Origin: Vibrio nitrifigilis
Lineage (GTDB): Bacteria > Pseudomonadota > Gammaproteobacteria > Enterobacterales > Vibrionaceae
Assembly: GCF_015686695.1 (NCBI RefSeq)
Contig: NZ_JADPMR010000001.1
Span: 1,178,001 to 1,242,000, forward strand
Length of the DNA: 64,000 nucleotides
Reading direction: 5' to 3'
Of this stretch, positions 36,964 to 45,435 are shown piece after piece. Position numbers and translations under genes: made by a program. The notes beneath the pieces were generated by a model. That model ran no database searches. It saw nothing but the letters and a program-made list of their open reading frames with translations, and had not been told where the DNA came from. Numbering within the stretch: position 1 is the stretch's first letter; each line of letters opens with the position of its first letter.

Positions 36964-37635
36964 ATGAGTAAGACGGCGTCATTGCTATTAGCATTATCTA
37001 TTGGAATCCCATTCACGGCGATGGCCGATGTTACCCTGCAAATTCCAGAGGATGTTGATGTTTTAGCTATTAACTCTCATCAACCTGAAAAGTCTTCAGG
37101 CCTTTTTGGTTCTGATGAAGAAACGCTTAAAGATGGACTCAATCAAATTGTCTTCAAATATTCCCCGTCTTTTATGGTTGGTACAGATTTAAAACAGGCA
37201 TACAGTGATGTGTATGTTGCAAAGCTAGATGCTAAAGATACTAAACTAAGCTTTAAACTACCTGATTATAAATCTATTAATGACGCTCGTGAACATATTG
37301 ACAATATGCAATGGTCGTTAGTTGATAGCCAGGGTAATAATGTTGTTATTGCTCAGGACAAATTGAAAAAGAATGGTATTCAACTCGGTCGGGACTATGT
37401 GGCTGAAGTCAAAGAGTATAATTTGAATGGTGGCGTTGCAGCCATGAGCACGGTATTAGTGATTGCTAGCCAAACCCAACCTGTTACAAAAGCGTCATCT
37501 ACATCAACAAAAGTGACTCAAGCTCCAGAAAGTAATATGAGTGTATCTAATCTCAATCAATTAAAAGCTTGGTACAAAAAGTCTTCACAGCAAGAACGAA
37601 AAGCTTTCCGCAAATGGATTATCGATCAAGAGTAA
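36964..37635 (+). CDS. DUF2057 (UPF0319/YccT-like) secreted protein
   Basis: A 223-residue precursor with a signal peptide ending in AMA. Family DUF2057/UPF0319 members are periplasmic or secreted; E. coli YccT (CsgI) has been linked to curli control, but no function is known in vibrios. The C-terminus is a lysine-rich helix (LKAWYKKSSQQERKAFRKW). The ATG at 36964 has AAGGA 5 bases upstream. It is monocistronic between two terminators and follows the porin, as in V. cholerae. Confidence 0.82.
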   Translation: MSKTASLLLALSIGIPFTAMADVTLQIPEDVDVLAINSHQPEKSSGLFGSDEETLKDGLNQIVFKYSPSFMVGTDLKQAYSDVYVAKLDAKDTKLSFKLPDYKSINDAREHIDNMQWSLVDSQGNNVVIAQDKLKKNGIQLGRDYVAEVKEYNLNGGVAAMSTVLVIASQTQPVTKASSTSTKVTQAPESNMSVSNLNQLKAWYKKSSQQERKAFRKWIIDQE

Positions 37636-37663
37636 TTGATGTCATTGTCATTCTCAGATAGTT

Positions 37664-37693
37664 AAAAAAACCAGCTTATAAGCTGGTTTTTTA
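37664..37693. terminator. bidirectional terminator, DUF2057 gene / ychJ
   Basis: AAAAAACCAGCTTATAAGCTGGTTTTTT is a near-perfect palindrome with A-run and T-run, placed between two convergent genes. Confidence 0.9.
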
Positions 37694-37703
37694 TTTCAAA
37701 GAG

Positions 37704-38174
37704 CTACTTACCACAACACTTTTTATATTTCTTGCCACTACCACAAGGGCAGGGATCGTTGCGTCCAATCTTTGTGCTTGGTTGGTGTTGAGGAAATTCA
37801 CCATCTATGTAATACCAGAGCCCATGTTCTCGTACAAAGCGGGATTTTTCTTCTAAGCAATAAGTTTGGTTATGATCGGCAAAATGCGCTTTAAAATGGA
37901 CAAAGCCTTCATCTTGGTTTGGGCTATTTTCGACTGACAGCACTTCTAGCTGGCGCCAATCACTATTGATTGATTCAGCAATGCTCTCACGTTGCTGTTC
38001 AGCGTCACATGATGAGTGGTAGGTATTAACAACGAAGTCGACTAAACCGAGTACGTGAGCACTATAGCGAGCGCGCATTAACTGTTCCGGTTTTTCGGCC
38101 TTAGCATGGTCGTTATGAATAGGTTCGCAGCACTGAGCGTAGGTTAGGCCAGAGCAACAATAGCATAGGGTCAT
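37704..38174 (-). CDS. ychJ: YchJ family SEC-C motif protein
   Basis: The 156-residue protein has a zinc-binding cysteine cluster at each end: CYCCSGLTYAQCC near the start and the SEC-C motif CPCGSGKKYKKCCGK at the very end. A beta-rich YchJ middle domain with the usual RARYSAHVLG segment lies between. SEC-C motifs bind zinc and often contact proteins such as SecB; the role of YchJ is not established. It has its own promoter region and a shared terminator. Confidence 0.92.
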   Translation of the reverse strand: MTLCYCCSGLTYAQCCEPIHNDHAKAEKPEQLMRARYSAHVLGLVDFVVNTYHSSCDAEQQRESIAESINSDWRQLEVLSVENSPNQDEGFVHFKAHFADHNQTYCLEEKSRFVREHGLWYYIDGEFPQHQPSTKIGRNDPCPCGSGKKYKKCCGK

Positions 38175-38233
38175 AGTTGGAAGGTACTGTTTGGAAACAA
38201 AGAAACAAGTGTATTCATCAGGCTCTTAAAAGT

Positions 38234-39484
38234 CTATAGCTGCATATCCATCATGACATCAGCCCATTCAATCGCATCATCGTAACTTTTGATCACGTCT
38301 TTTTCTGATAGTTGAAGTACCTTAGATTGGCGAGCCACTACATCCCAATCAGCGAGTTCGTAGGACTGTACTAACGTTAGAATACTGCCCAATATGCCGG
38401 TTTTTTTTAGTAGTGCTTGTTTTAATGCTTCATCAATCGGTATTTGTTCGACGATGTTATCTAAGGGTTGATCGAGTAAGCTATCCAACAAAGAGAACAT
38501 ACCGGTTAGAAAGGCCGCTCCATCTTCTAAATCGAAGTTGTTAGACTTTACTCTAGCTCGTTGCCAAAGTAGCTCACAAAAGCGGGCTCGTTGTATGGAT
38601 AAAGTGTACAGCGCGTTAGGTTTGTCGTCTTGAGTGGATGCAATAGCAACAATAGAGACAAAGCGGCGTAACTTTTGTTCGCCTAGATAGACTAACGCTT
38701 GTTTAAAATTTTGAATTTTGGAACTCACCGAAGCCGATGCATTCACGAACGACAACAGTTTAAATGAGACAGATAAGTCTTTCGTAATAATCTCTTCTAG
38801 TTTTTTGTAGTCAAGGTTCTCTTTAGAAATCTCTTTACATAATTGAACTAAAGTGAGGAAAGTAGGGTTTAAAGATTTACGTTGTAAGACTTCGGGCTGA
38901 CTAAAAAAATAGCCTTGGAATAAGGTAAAGCCTGCCGCTTTTGCTTGCTGAAATTCGTCATAGGTTTCTACTTTTTCCGCCAAAAACTCAATATCATACC
39001 CTTTAACTCGATCCATAAAGATTTTTGCTTTGGCGATAGATATTGCGCGTAAATCAAACTTGATAACGGAAATATACGGGATAAAAGGCTTCCAAGCCTG
39101 ATTAGGAATAAAGTCATCCAGTGCGATTTTATAGCCTTGCTTACGCATATGCTTGATTGCACTCAATAACTCATCCGAAGGTTCACAGGTTTCCAGTACT
39201 TCTATAACTAAACTATGTGAAGGAAAGAGTGTTGGAATCAGATTGATTAAACTTTGGTAAGGAAAGTTAACGAAACCAAAATTTTCGCCTAACGTTTGGT
39301 AATGATTCGATAAGAAGTGGTCAGATAAGAGCCTGCTCGTCGCTGTCTCTGGGTCAATATCAGGGAAGCTATTATTAGGCCCATCACGAAACAATAGCTC
39401 GTAACCGACAGTGCATTTATTTTGGTCGAGTATCGGCTGACGAGCAATATAAGAATATTTGATTATCTTTTGGCTATCGCCCAT
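38234..39484 (-). CDS. EAL-HDOD signalling protein (probably inactive EAL)
   Basis: The 416-residue protein has an N-terminal EAL-like domain (about 12-200) and a C-terminal HDOD domain (about 205-400). In active c-di-GMP phosphodiesterases the first motif is EAL; here it reads YELLF, while DDF (near 133) and the ExVE-like AEKVE (near 177) remain. Catalysis is therefore doubtful. Related YuxH/CdgJ-type vibrio proteins still affect motility and biofilm. The ATG at 39484 is preferred; a GTG eight codons upstream is also possible. Confidence 0.85.
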   Translation of the reverse strand: MGDSQKIIKYSYIARQPILDQNKCTVGYELLFRDGPNNSFPDIDPETATSRLLSDHFLSNHYQTLGENFGFVNFPYQSLINLIPTLFPSHSLVIEVLETCEPSDELLSAIKHMRKQGYKIALDDFIPNQAWKPFIPYISVIKFDLRAISIAKAKIFMDRVKGYDIEFLAEKVETYDEFQQAKAAGFTLFQGYFFSQPEVLQRKSLNPTFLTLVQLCKEISKENLDYKKLEEIITKDLSVSFKLLSFVNASASVSSKIQNFKQALVYLGEQKLRRFVSIVAIASTQDDKPNALYTLSIQRARFCELLWQRARVKSNNFDLEDGAAFLTGMFSLLDSLLDQPLDNIVEQIPIDEALKQALLKKTGILGSILTLVQSYELADWDVVARQSKVLQLSEKDVIKSYDDAIEWADVMMDMQL

Positions 39485-39572
39485 AGAATTCTGTCTAGCT
39501 CCGCGCACACAAATTTACAGTATTGTATAAGCGTATTCTATTTCCAGTGAGTGTGGACGAAAAAAGTGGTGT

Positions 39573-40298
39573 TTAGTGAAAAAACTCACGTTGTTCCAAT
39601 TGAAAGTCATTGTGTTTAACGATTAAAACAGAGCCCTGTTCAAACCAATCTCCCAACACAATACGCGTTTGACTCGAATCTGTATTTTGATGAATATTAG
39701 GGCGATGGGTATGACCGTGAATCATTAAATCTACCTGATGTCGATGCATAACATTCACCACTTCTGAGGGCGTGACGTCCATAATATCCATGGATTTGTG
39801 TTGTTTGTCTTGGCGGATATCAGATTGAATACGAGCAACCAGCTTTCGTCTAACAAACATAGGTAAACATTTAAACAATCGCTGTAACCATGGTTGATGA
39901 ACTTTGGCGCGAAATTCGAGATAACGTTCATCTTGTGTGCACAATGTATCACCATGGAGAACCACGGCTCTACGGCCATAGAGATCAACGACATGTTCGT
40001 CTGGTAATAACGTAATTCCCGTTTGTTTGGCAAACCGTTTACCAATGAGAAAATCCCTATTTCCACAGGTAAAATAGCAAGGAATGCCTTGATCCGTTAG
40101 GTGTTTAAATGCCTGTTTAATCTGTCTGGCAAATGGGCTATCGTCGTCGTCACCAATCCAAAAGTCGAATAAATCACCCAATACATATAATGCATCACAC
40201 TCTACTGCCTCATTCTGCATAAAGCGCATGAAACAATCAGTAATATCTGGTCGGGTCGGGGTAAGGTGAAGATCGGAAATAAAAAGTGTCTTTTGCAT
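39573..40298 (-). CDS. lpxH: UDP-2,3-diacylglucosamine pyrophosphatase
   Basis: LpxH (241 residues) makes lipid X from UDP-diacylglucosamine in the fourth step of lipid A synthesis at the inner membrane face. Calcineurin-type metal motifs are all present: SDLHL at 8-12, GDLFDFWIGDDD near 41-52, GNRD near 79-82, HGDTLC near 114 and the HGHTHRP motif near 195. It is separated from ppiB upstream by a strong hairpin, and no strong ribosome site precedes its ATG. Confidence 0.95.
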   Translation of the reverse strand: MQKTLFISDLHLTPTRPDITDCFMRFMQNEAVECDALYVLGDLFDFWIGDDDDSPFARQIKQAFKHLTDQGIPCYFTCGNRDFLIGKRFAKQTGITLLPDEHVVDLYGRRAVVLHGDTLCTQDERYLEFRAKVHQPWLQRLFKCLPMFVRRKLVARIQSDIRQDKQHKSMDIMDVTPSEVVNVMHRHQVDLMIHGHTHRPNIHQNTDSSQTRIVLGDWFEQGSVLIVKHNDFQLEQREFFH

Positions 40299-40307
40299 AA
40301 ATAAAGG

Positions 40308-40336
40308 AGCTGAGCACTAAAGTGCTCAGCTTTTTG
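40308..40336. terminator. hairpin between ppiB and lpxH
   Basis: A perfect 11-bp stem AGCTGAGCACT/AGTGCTCAGCT with a 2-base loop. The T-run is best on the plus strand (CTTTTT), but the genes on both sides are read on the minus strand, where CCTTTATTT follows. It lies a few bases past ppiB and just before the lpxH start, so it may attenuate read-through. Confidence 0.6.
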
Positions 40337-40337
40337 A

Positions 40338-40832
40338 TTACTCTTCGATGGTAGTACCAGTAATAACCACATCTTCTAGTGGTACGTCTTGGTGCATACC
40401 GTATGAACCCGTGCTAACCCCTTTAATCTGGTTAACAACGTCCATACCTTCTACTACTTCACCAAATACGCAGTAACCCCAACCGTCTAGGCTTTCTGAA
40501 CGGAAGTCTAGGAAAGTGTTGTCGTTCACGTTGATGAAGAACTGTGAGCTTGCTGAATGTGGTTCCATTGTACGAGCCATTGCTAGCGTACCCACTTTAT
40601 TGCTCAGACCATTATTAGCTTCGTTACGGATTGGTGCACGACTGGTTTTTTCTTTTAAACCAGAAGTCATGCCGCCACCTTGAACCATGAAGCCATCGAT
40701 AACACGGTGGAAAAGAGTGTTGTCGTAGAAACCATCGCGGCAGTATTGTAGGAAGTTGGCACTTGTTTCTGGTGCTTTTTCTTCATTAAGTTGGATTTTG
40801 ATGTCACCAAAATTAGTATGAAGGGTGATCAT
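40338..40832 (-). CDS. ppiB: peptidyl-prolyl cis-trans isomerase B (cyclophilin)
   Basis: PpiB (164 residues) is the cytoplasmic cyclophilin that speeds proline isomerisation in folding proteins. The catalytic FHRVIDGFMVQGG segment (about 43-55) and the SASSQFFINV segment near 97-106 are intact. There is no signal peptide, which separates it from periplasmic PpiA. The second ATG (40832) is 8 bases from AAGG; the first (40838) is too close. It is divergent from cysS with about 145 bases between, as in V. cholerae and E. coli. Confidence 0.95.
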   Translation of the reverse strand: MITLHTNFGDIKIQLNEEKAPETSANFLQYCRDGFYDNTLFHRVIDGFMVQGGGMTSGLKEKTSRAPIRNEANNGLSNKVGTLAMARTMEPHSASSQFFINVNDNTFLDFRSESLDGWGYCVFGEVVEGMDVVNQIKGVSTGSYGMHQDVPLEDVVITGTTIEE

Positions 40833-40978
40833 GAGCATTACCTTTGCTTTGTTTTGTATGAAATAGCAATTCTAGCCTAACTTTTTGTTCATTCAAAACA
40901 TCAAATGGATGACCTAAGCATAATAGAGTTGTTATACTGTTACACCATTTCGTTTTATAGACAAATTAGATAGAGATC

Positions 40979-42361
40979 ATGTTGAAGATATATAACACAC
41001 TGACAAGACAGAAAGAGGAATTTAAACCCATCGTTGCTGGCAAAGTTGGCATGTATGTCTGTGGAGTCACCATCTATGATCTCTGTCACATCGGACATGG
41101 GCGAACTTTTGTTTCATTTGATGTTGTGTCGCGCTACCTGCGCTACTCAGGCTACGATTTAACATTTGTACGCAACATTACCGATATCGATGATAAGATC
41201 ATTAAACGTGCAGCAGAAAATGGCGAGTCATGCGAATCATTGACTGAACGTTTGGTGCAAGAAATGTACAACGATTTCGATGCATTGAATATTCGTCGTC
41301 CAGACGTTGAGCCACGTGCAACGAAATTTATCCCGCAAATCATCGAACTCGTTCAAACATTGATCAATAAAGGCTACGCTTACGTTGCTGATAATGGCGA
41401 TGTGATGTTTGAAGTATCAAAGTTTGATGAGTACGGACGTCTTTCCCGTCAAGATCTAGACCAACTACAAGCAGGTGCTCGTGTTGATATTGAATCGGCA
41501 AAACGCAGCCCACTGGATTTTGTGGTTTGGAAAATGTCGAAGCCAGGTGAGCCTGAATGGGATTCGCCATGGGGTAAAGGTCGACCAGGTTGGCATATTG
41601 AATGTTCAGCGATGAACTCTTCCATTTTGGGTGATCATTTTGATATTCATGGTGGCGGGTCTGATTTGCAATTCCCACACCATGAAAACGAAATTGCTCA
41701 ATCTTGCTGTGCTCACGATAGCCAATACGTGAATACTTGGATGCACAGCGGTATGGTCATGGTTGATCGCGAGAAAATGTCAAAATCTCTCGGTAACTTC
41801 TTTACTATCCGTGATGTTCTAGAGCATTACGATGCTGAAACTGTCCGCTATTTCTTAATGTCAGGCCACTATCGTAGCCAACTTAATTACAGTGAAGAAA
41901 ACCTAAAGCAGGCTCGTGCATCACTTGAACGCTTATACACGGCTTTACGTGGGCTAGATTTAACAGTAGCACCTGCTGATAATCATGATTACAAAGCGCG
42001 TTTCAATACAGCAATGGATGATGATTTCAATACGCCAGAGGCTTACTCAGTATTGTTCGATATGGCACGTGATATCAACCGTTTGAAAGGTGAAGATCAG
42101 GAGCAAGCTAATTCGTTAGGTGCATTGATGCGTGAACTAGCTGACGTGATTGGTATTCTTTACCAAGATCCTGAACAATTTTTACAGGGTGAATTAGGTG
42201 ATGACGACGAAGCCGCGGAAATTGAAGCACTCATCAAATTACGTAATGATTCGCGTGCTGCTAAAGATTGGGCAAATGCTGACATGGCGCGTGACAAACT
42301 CAATGAAATGGGGGTTATTTTAGAAGATGGCCCTGAAGGCACGACTTGGCGTCGTAAATAA
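40979..42361 (+). CDS. cysS: cysteinyl-tRNA synthetase
   Basis: CysS (460 residues) is a class I synthetase that charges tRNA-Cys. The zinc ligand C28, the HIGH motif at 37-40 (CHIGHGRT) and the KMSKS motif near 267-271 are in place. The length is normal and no editing domain is expected. The ATG at 40979 follows AGAGA. A strong TTCG terminator follows, so it is monocistronic. Confidence 0.97.
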   Translation: MLKIYNTLTRQKEEFKPIVAGKVGMYVCGVTIYDLCHIGHGRTFVSFDVVSRYLRYSGYDLTFVRNITDIDDKIIKRAAENGESCESLTERLVQEMYNDFDALNIRRPDVEPRATKFIPQIIELVQTLINKGYAYVADNGDVMFEVSKFDEYGRLSRQDLDQLQAGARVDIESAKRSPLDFVVWKMSKPGEPEWDSPWGKGRPGWHIECSAMNSSILGDHFDIHGGGSDLQFPHHENEIAQSCCAHDSQYVNTWMHSGMVMVDREKMSKSLGNFFTIRDVLEHYDAETVRYFLMSGHYRSQLNYSEENLKQARASLERLYTALRGLDLTVAPADNHDYKARFNTAMDDDFNTPEAYSVLFDMARDINRLKGEDQEQANSLGALMRELADVIGILYQDPEQFLQGELGDDDEAAEIEALIKLRNDSRAAKDWANADMARDKLNEMGVILEDGPEGTTWRRK

Positions 42362-42409
42362 CGGTTTTTAATGTATAGCCAAAAAAATATCAATGAGTTG
42401 AAACATCAT

Positions 42410-42438
42410 AAGAAAGTGGACTTCGGTCCACTTTCTTT
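42410..42438 (+). terminator. terminator of cysS
   Basis: An 11-bp stem AGAAAGTGGAC/GTCCACTTTCT with a TTCG tetraloop and short T-run, 50 bases past cysS. Confidence 0.88.
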
Positions 42439-42548
42439 GCTTTATATGTTGCTCTATGAACATAATGCTTCGTTTAGTGATCTAAGATCCTATAGAAGAG
42501 GACAGTCTACAAAATTGGTTGAAACAATAAAGTAAGGTATCTATCTCA

Positions 42549-43070
42549 ATGGCCATTATCCTAGGAATCGACCCTGGTTCGCGTATTACAGGTTACGGTG
42601 TAATCCGTCAACAAGGTCGTCATTTGCAGTACTTAGGCAGTGGTTGCATCCGTACATCGGAGAAAGAATTACCGCCTCGTTTAAAACAAATCTACGCGGG
42701 GGTTTCGGAAATTATCACTCAATTTCAGCCCGATGTGTTTGCCATCGAGCAGGTATTTATGGCTAAAAATGCTGATTCAGCTTTAAAGCTAGGTCAGGCT
42801 CGTGGCAGTGCTATCGTCGCTGCAGTCAACGCAGATTTACCCGTGTTTGAATACGCAGCTCGTTTAATTAAACAGGCTGTAGTAGGAACCGGTGGTGCAG
42901 ATAAAGCGCAAGTACAGCATATGGTTCAACAAATGCTTAAGTTACCTGCCCGCCCGCAGGCCGATGCGGCTGATGCTTTAGGTGTTGCTATTTGCCATGC
43001 CAATACCAATAAAACGTTAATTGCTATGGCAGGTAAGGCGACGAGTGCGCGTCGTGGACGATATCGTTAA
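42549..43070 (+). CDS. ruvC: Holliday junction resolvase RuvC
   Basis: RuvC (173 residues) cuts Holliday junctions as a dimer in the RuvABC resolvasome. The four acidic catalytic residues are visible: D8 in GIDPG, E67 in AIEQVF, and D139 and D142 in ADAADAL. It precedes ruvA by 133 bases and ruvB on the same strand; all three may share a transcript, although the gaps are wider than in a tight operon. Confidence 0.97.
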   Translation: MAIILGIDPGSRITGYGVIRQQGRHLQYLGSGCIRTSEKELPPRLKQIYAGVSEIITQFQPDVFAIEQVFMAKNADSALKLGQARGSAIVAAVNADLPVFEYAARLIKQAVVGTGGADKAQVQHMVQQMLKLPARPQADAADALGVAICHANTNKTLIAMAGKATSARRGRYR

Positions 43071-43203
43071 ACCTTTATCCTCTAGGTAATCTCTTTAAAG
43101 TGACGGTTTGGCTCACACCTTCAGCGATTTATCTTTTACTGGCTATCCATCCAGTTATTGATTATCATCTTTTTCATGTTTCATGATCAAAAAGGTATCG
43201 CCC

Positions 43204-43818
43204 GTGATTGGACGTTTACGCGGCACATTAATTGAAAAACAACCACCACAAGTATTAGTTGATATTGGTGGCATTGGCTACGAAGTACAAATGCCGATGA
43301 GTTGCTTCTATGAACTACCCAATGTCGGTGAAGAAGCCATCATTTATACTCACTTCGTTGTACGTGAAGATGCACAGTTGTTATACGGGTTCAATACCGT
43401 TGGTGAACGTGCTTTATTCCGCGAAGTGATTAAAGCCAATGGCGTCGGTCCTAAGATGGGATTAGGCATTTTATCGGGTATGACAGCTAACCAGTTTGTG
43501 TCATGTGTAGAACGTGAAGATATTTCAACACTAGTTAAGCTACCAGGCGTTGGTAAGAAGACTGCTGAACGCTTGGTCGTTGAAATGAAAGATCGCCTTA
43601 AAGGGTGGGGGACAGGTGATCTGCTCACTCCAGCAACCGATGCGGCACCGGTAGATACAGTAACAGGTGTTGATCAAAGTGCTGAAGAAGAGGCTGTGAG
43701 CGCATTACTGGCTTTAGGCTATAAACCGACTCAAGCGTCTAAAGTGGTATCACAAATCGCCAAGCCAGGTATGAGTAGCGAGCAACTGATCAGAGATGCT
43801 CTAAAATCTATGGTGTAG
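43204..43818 (+). CDS. ruvA: Holliday junction branch migration protein RuvA
   Basis: RuvA (204 residues) forms the tetramer that holds the four-way junction for RuvB. An N-terminal OB-fold (VIGRLRGTLIEK...), tandem helix-hairpin-helix motifs (GVGPKMGLGIL near 81 and LPGVGKKTAERL near 116) and a C-terminal RuvB-binding domain after an acidic linker are clear. The GTG at 43204 begins the family-standard sequence and has AAGG 8 bases upstream; 7 extra in-frame residues from 43183 are not usual. Confidence 0.96.
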   Translation: MIGRLRGTLIEKQPPQVLVDIGGIGYEVQMPMSCFYELPNVGEEAIIYTHFVVREDAQLLYGFNTVGERALFREVIKANGVGPKMGLGILSGMTANQFVSCVEREDISTLVKLPGVGKKTAERLVVEMKDRLKGWGTGDLLTPATDAAPVDTVTGVDQSAEEEAVSALLALGYKPTQASKVVSQIAKPGMSSEQLIRDALKSMV

Positions 43819-43914
43819 CCCCTAATCAATGACAATCTTTGTTATTGGATAGGGTAATTCATTATTTTCCCGATAAGAAAATGGTCGGGAGTTAGTCAAT
43901 TAGGAATGTCTTCA

Positions 43915-44922
43915 ATGATTGAAGCTGATCGTCTTATTGCCGCCGAAAGTCCGTCATTTAGAGAAGAAGAGCTGATTGATCGCGCTATTCGTCCTAAAAA
44001 GCTTGAAGATTATCGTGGTCAAGATCACGTGCGCGATCAAATGGAAATCTTTATTCAAGCGGCGCAAAAGCGCAGTGAAGCACTTGATCACTTACTTATT
44101 TTTGGGCCACCAGGGCTCGGTAAAACGACATTAGCGAATATTGTCGCCAATGAAATGGAAGTGAATATTCGAACTACTTCGGGGCCGGTGTTGGAAAAAG
44201 CTGGCGATTTGGCTGCGCTGCTCACTAACCTAGAAGAAAATGATGTTCTTTTTATTGATGAAATTCACCGCCTCAGCCCAGTAGTAGAGGAAGTGCTTTA
44301 TCCTGCAATGGAAGACTACCAACTTGATATCATGATTGGAGAGGGCCCTGCTGCTCGATCCATAAAAATCGACCTCCCACCTTTTACATTAATTGGTGCG
44401 ACTACCCGAGCGGGTTCATTAACATCCCCGCTACGAGATCGATTTGGAATTGTGCAACGACTTGAGTATTATAATGTGCCTGATTTACAGCATATTGTGC
44501 AAAGAAGTGCAGAATGCTTAGGGTTATCAATGGCAGAGGACGGTGCATTAGAAGTGGCTCGTCGAGCTCGAGGTACACCTCGTATTGCCAACCGCTTGTT
44601 AAGACGTGTTCGAGATTATGCGGAAGTAAAAAGTGATGGTCATATCAGTGCTGATATCGCAGATAAAGCTCTCAACATGTTAGATGTTGACCACCAAGGA
44701 TTTGATTACATGGATCGCAAGCTACTGCTCGCCATCATGGAAAAATTTGGTGGTGGACCGGTTGGGCTTGATAACTTAGCCGCTGCAATAGGGGAAGAAA
44801 AAGACACGATTGAAGATGTGTTAGAGCCTTTCCTTATTCAACAAGGTTTTTTGCAACGAACTCCTAGAGGACGAATAGCAACCGATCGTTCGTACCTTCA
44901 CTTTGGTATTGATAAAGCCTAA
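43915..44922 (+). CDS. ruvB: Holliday junction branch migration ATPase RuvB
   Basis: RuvB (335 residues) is the AAA+ hexameric motor for branch migration. Walker A GPPGLGKTT is near 62-70, Walker B LFIDEIHR near 109-116, and the TRAGSLTSPLRDRFG sensor/arginine-finger region near 157-171. A winged-helix end follows. The ATG at 43915 (MIEADRLI) is 9 bases from AGGA and fits the family; the ATG at 43906 directly abuts that site. Confidence 0.97.
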   Translation: MIEADRLIAAESPSFREEELIDRAIRPKKLEDYRGQDHVRDQMEIFIQAAQKRSEALDHLLIFGPPGLGKTTLANIVANEMEVNIRTTSGPVLEKAGDLAALLTNLEENDVLFIDEIHRLSPVVEEVLYPAMEDYQLDIMIGEGPAARSIKIDLPPFTLIGATTRAGSLTSPLRDRFGIVQRLEYYNVPDLQHIVQRSAECLGLSMAEDGALEVARRARGTPRIANRLLRRVRDYAEVKSDGHISADIADKALNMLDVDHQGFDYMDRKLLLAIMEKFGGGPVGLDNLAAAIGEEKDTIEDVLEPFLIQQGFLQRTPRGRIATDRSYLHFGIDKA

Positions 44923-45019
44923 CAGTGCCATTTATATGAAATATTGACTCATTTATACTATGTGTGAATGAGTCAACTCAGTAACAAAAATTAGCATCTG
45001 TTTATATTTGTTCATTTAG

Positions 45020-45035
45020 TGTGACTTGTATCACG
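45020..45035. promoter_or_regulatory. CRP-like site upstream of cydA
   Basis: TGTGACTTGTATCACG fits the CRP consensus TGTGA-N6-TCACA at all but the last position. It lies about 190 bases upstream of the proximal FNR box. Confidence 0.5.
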
Positions 45036-45159
45036 TTTTTTACAATCTGTTTTTATATCTCTAGTTAACGATATTTTTCACTATGTTAACTGTTTGTGTA
45101 TCACATCGCTATTAATTCCCCATATTTCACTAAACTGTAACATTGAAAAGTTGATTTCA

Positions 45160-45173
45160 TTGATTTGAATCAT
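45160..45173. promoter_or_regulatory. distal FNR-like box upstream of cydA
   Basis: TTGATTTGAATCAT matches TTGAT-N4-ATCAA at 9 of 10 fixed positions. Its centre is 50 bases upstream of the proximal box, about five helical turns, so both face the same side of the DNA. Confidence 0.55.
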
Positions 45174-45209
45174 TTTGTTCGTTTCTTACCTATCGCTGCC
45201 TGAATACTA

Positions 45210-45223
45210 TTGATTTAAATCAA
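45210..45223. promoter_or_regulatory. proximal FNR box upstream of cydA
   Basis: TTGATTTAAATCAA is an exact FNR consensus. A possible -10 (TATAAA, 45237-45242) lies about 23 bases from its centre, which would put the box over the -35 region, a position compatible with repression. cydAB is under oxygen control by FNR and ArcA in E. coli. Confidence 0.7.
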
Positions 45224-45435
45224 TACGGAAAGATTCTATAAACCTTTTGAAACAATCTTCGTTTGGCAGTACTATTAGCCGCAGCTATATTAGCTAGCGC
45301 TTAACAATTAACTAACCACAACGGCACATGTTTACAACAAAAATCACTTTTTTATAACATTTATTAGGGTGTTGTAACAAAGTGAGTGGAGTAAGTGTGC
45401 TCAACGTGTCTTTCAGCCGACACAAAGGAGTTACT

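Larger units (their letters stand above)
44923..45435. other. regulatory region upstream of cydA
   Basis: A 513-base gap without a gene. It contains a CRP-like palindrome and two FNR-like boxes spaced 50 bases apart, listed separately, then an A+T-rich leader of about 180 bases with a good ribosome site before cydA. Confidence 0.7.
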
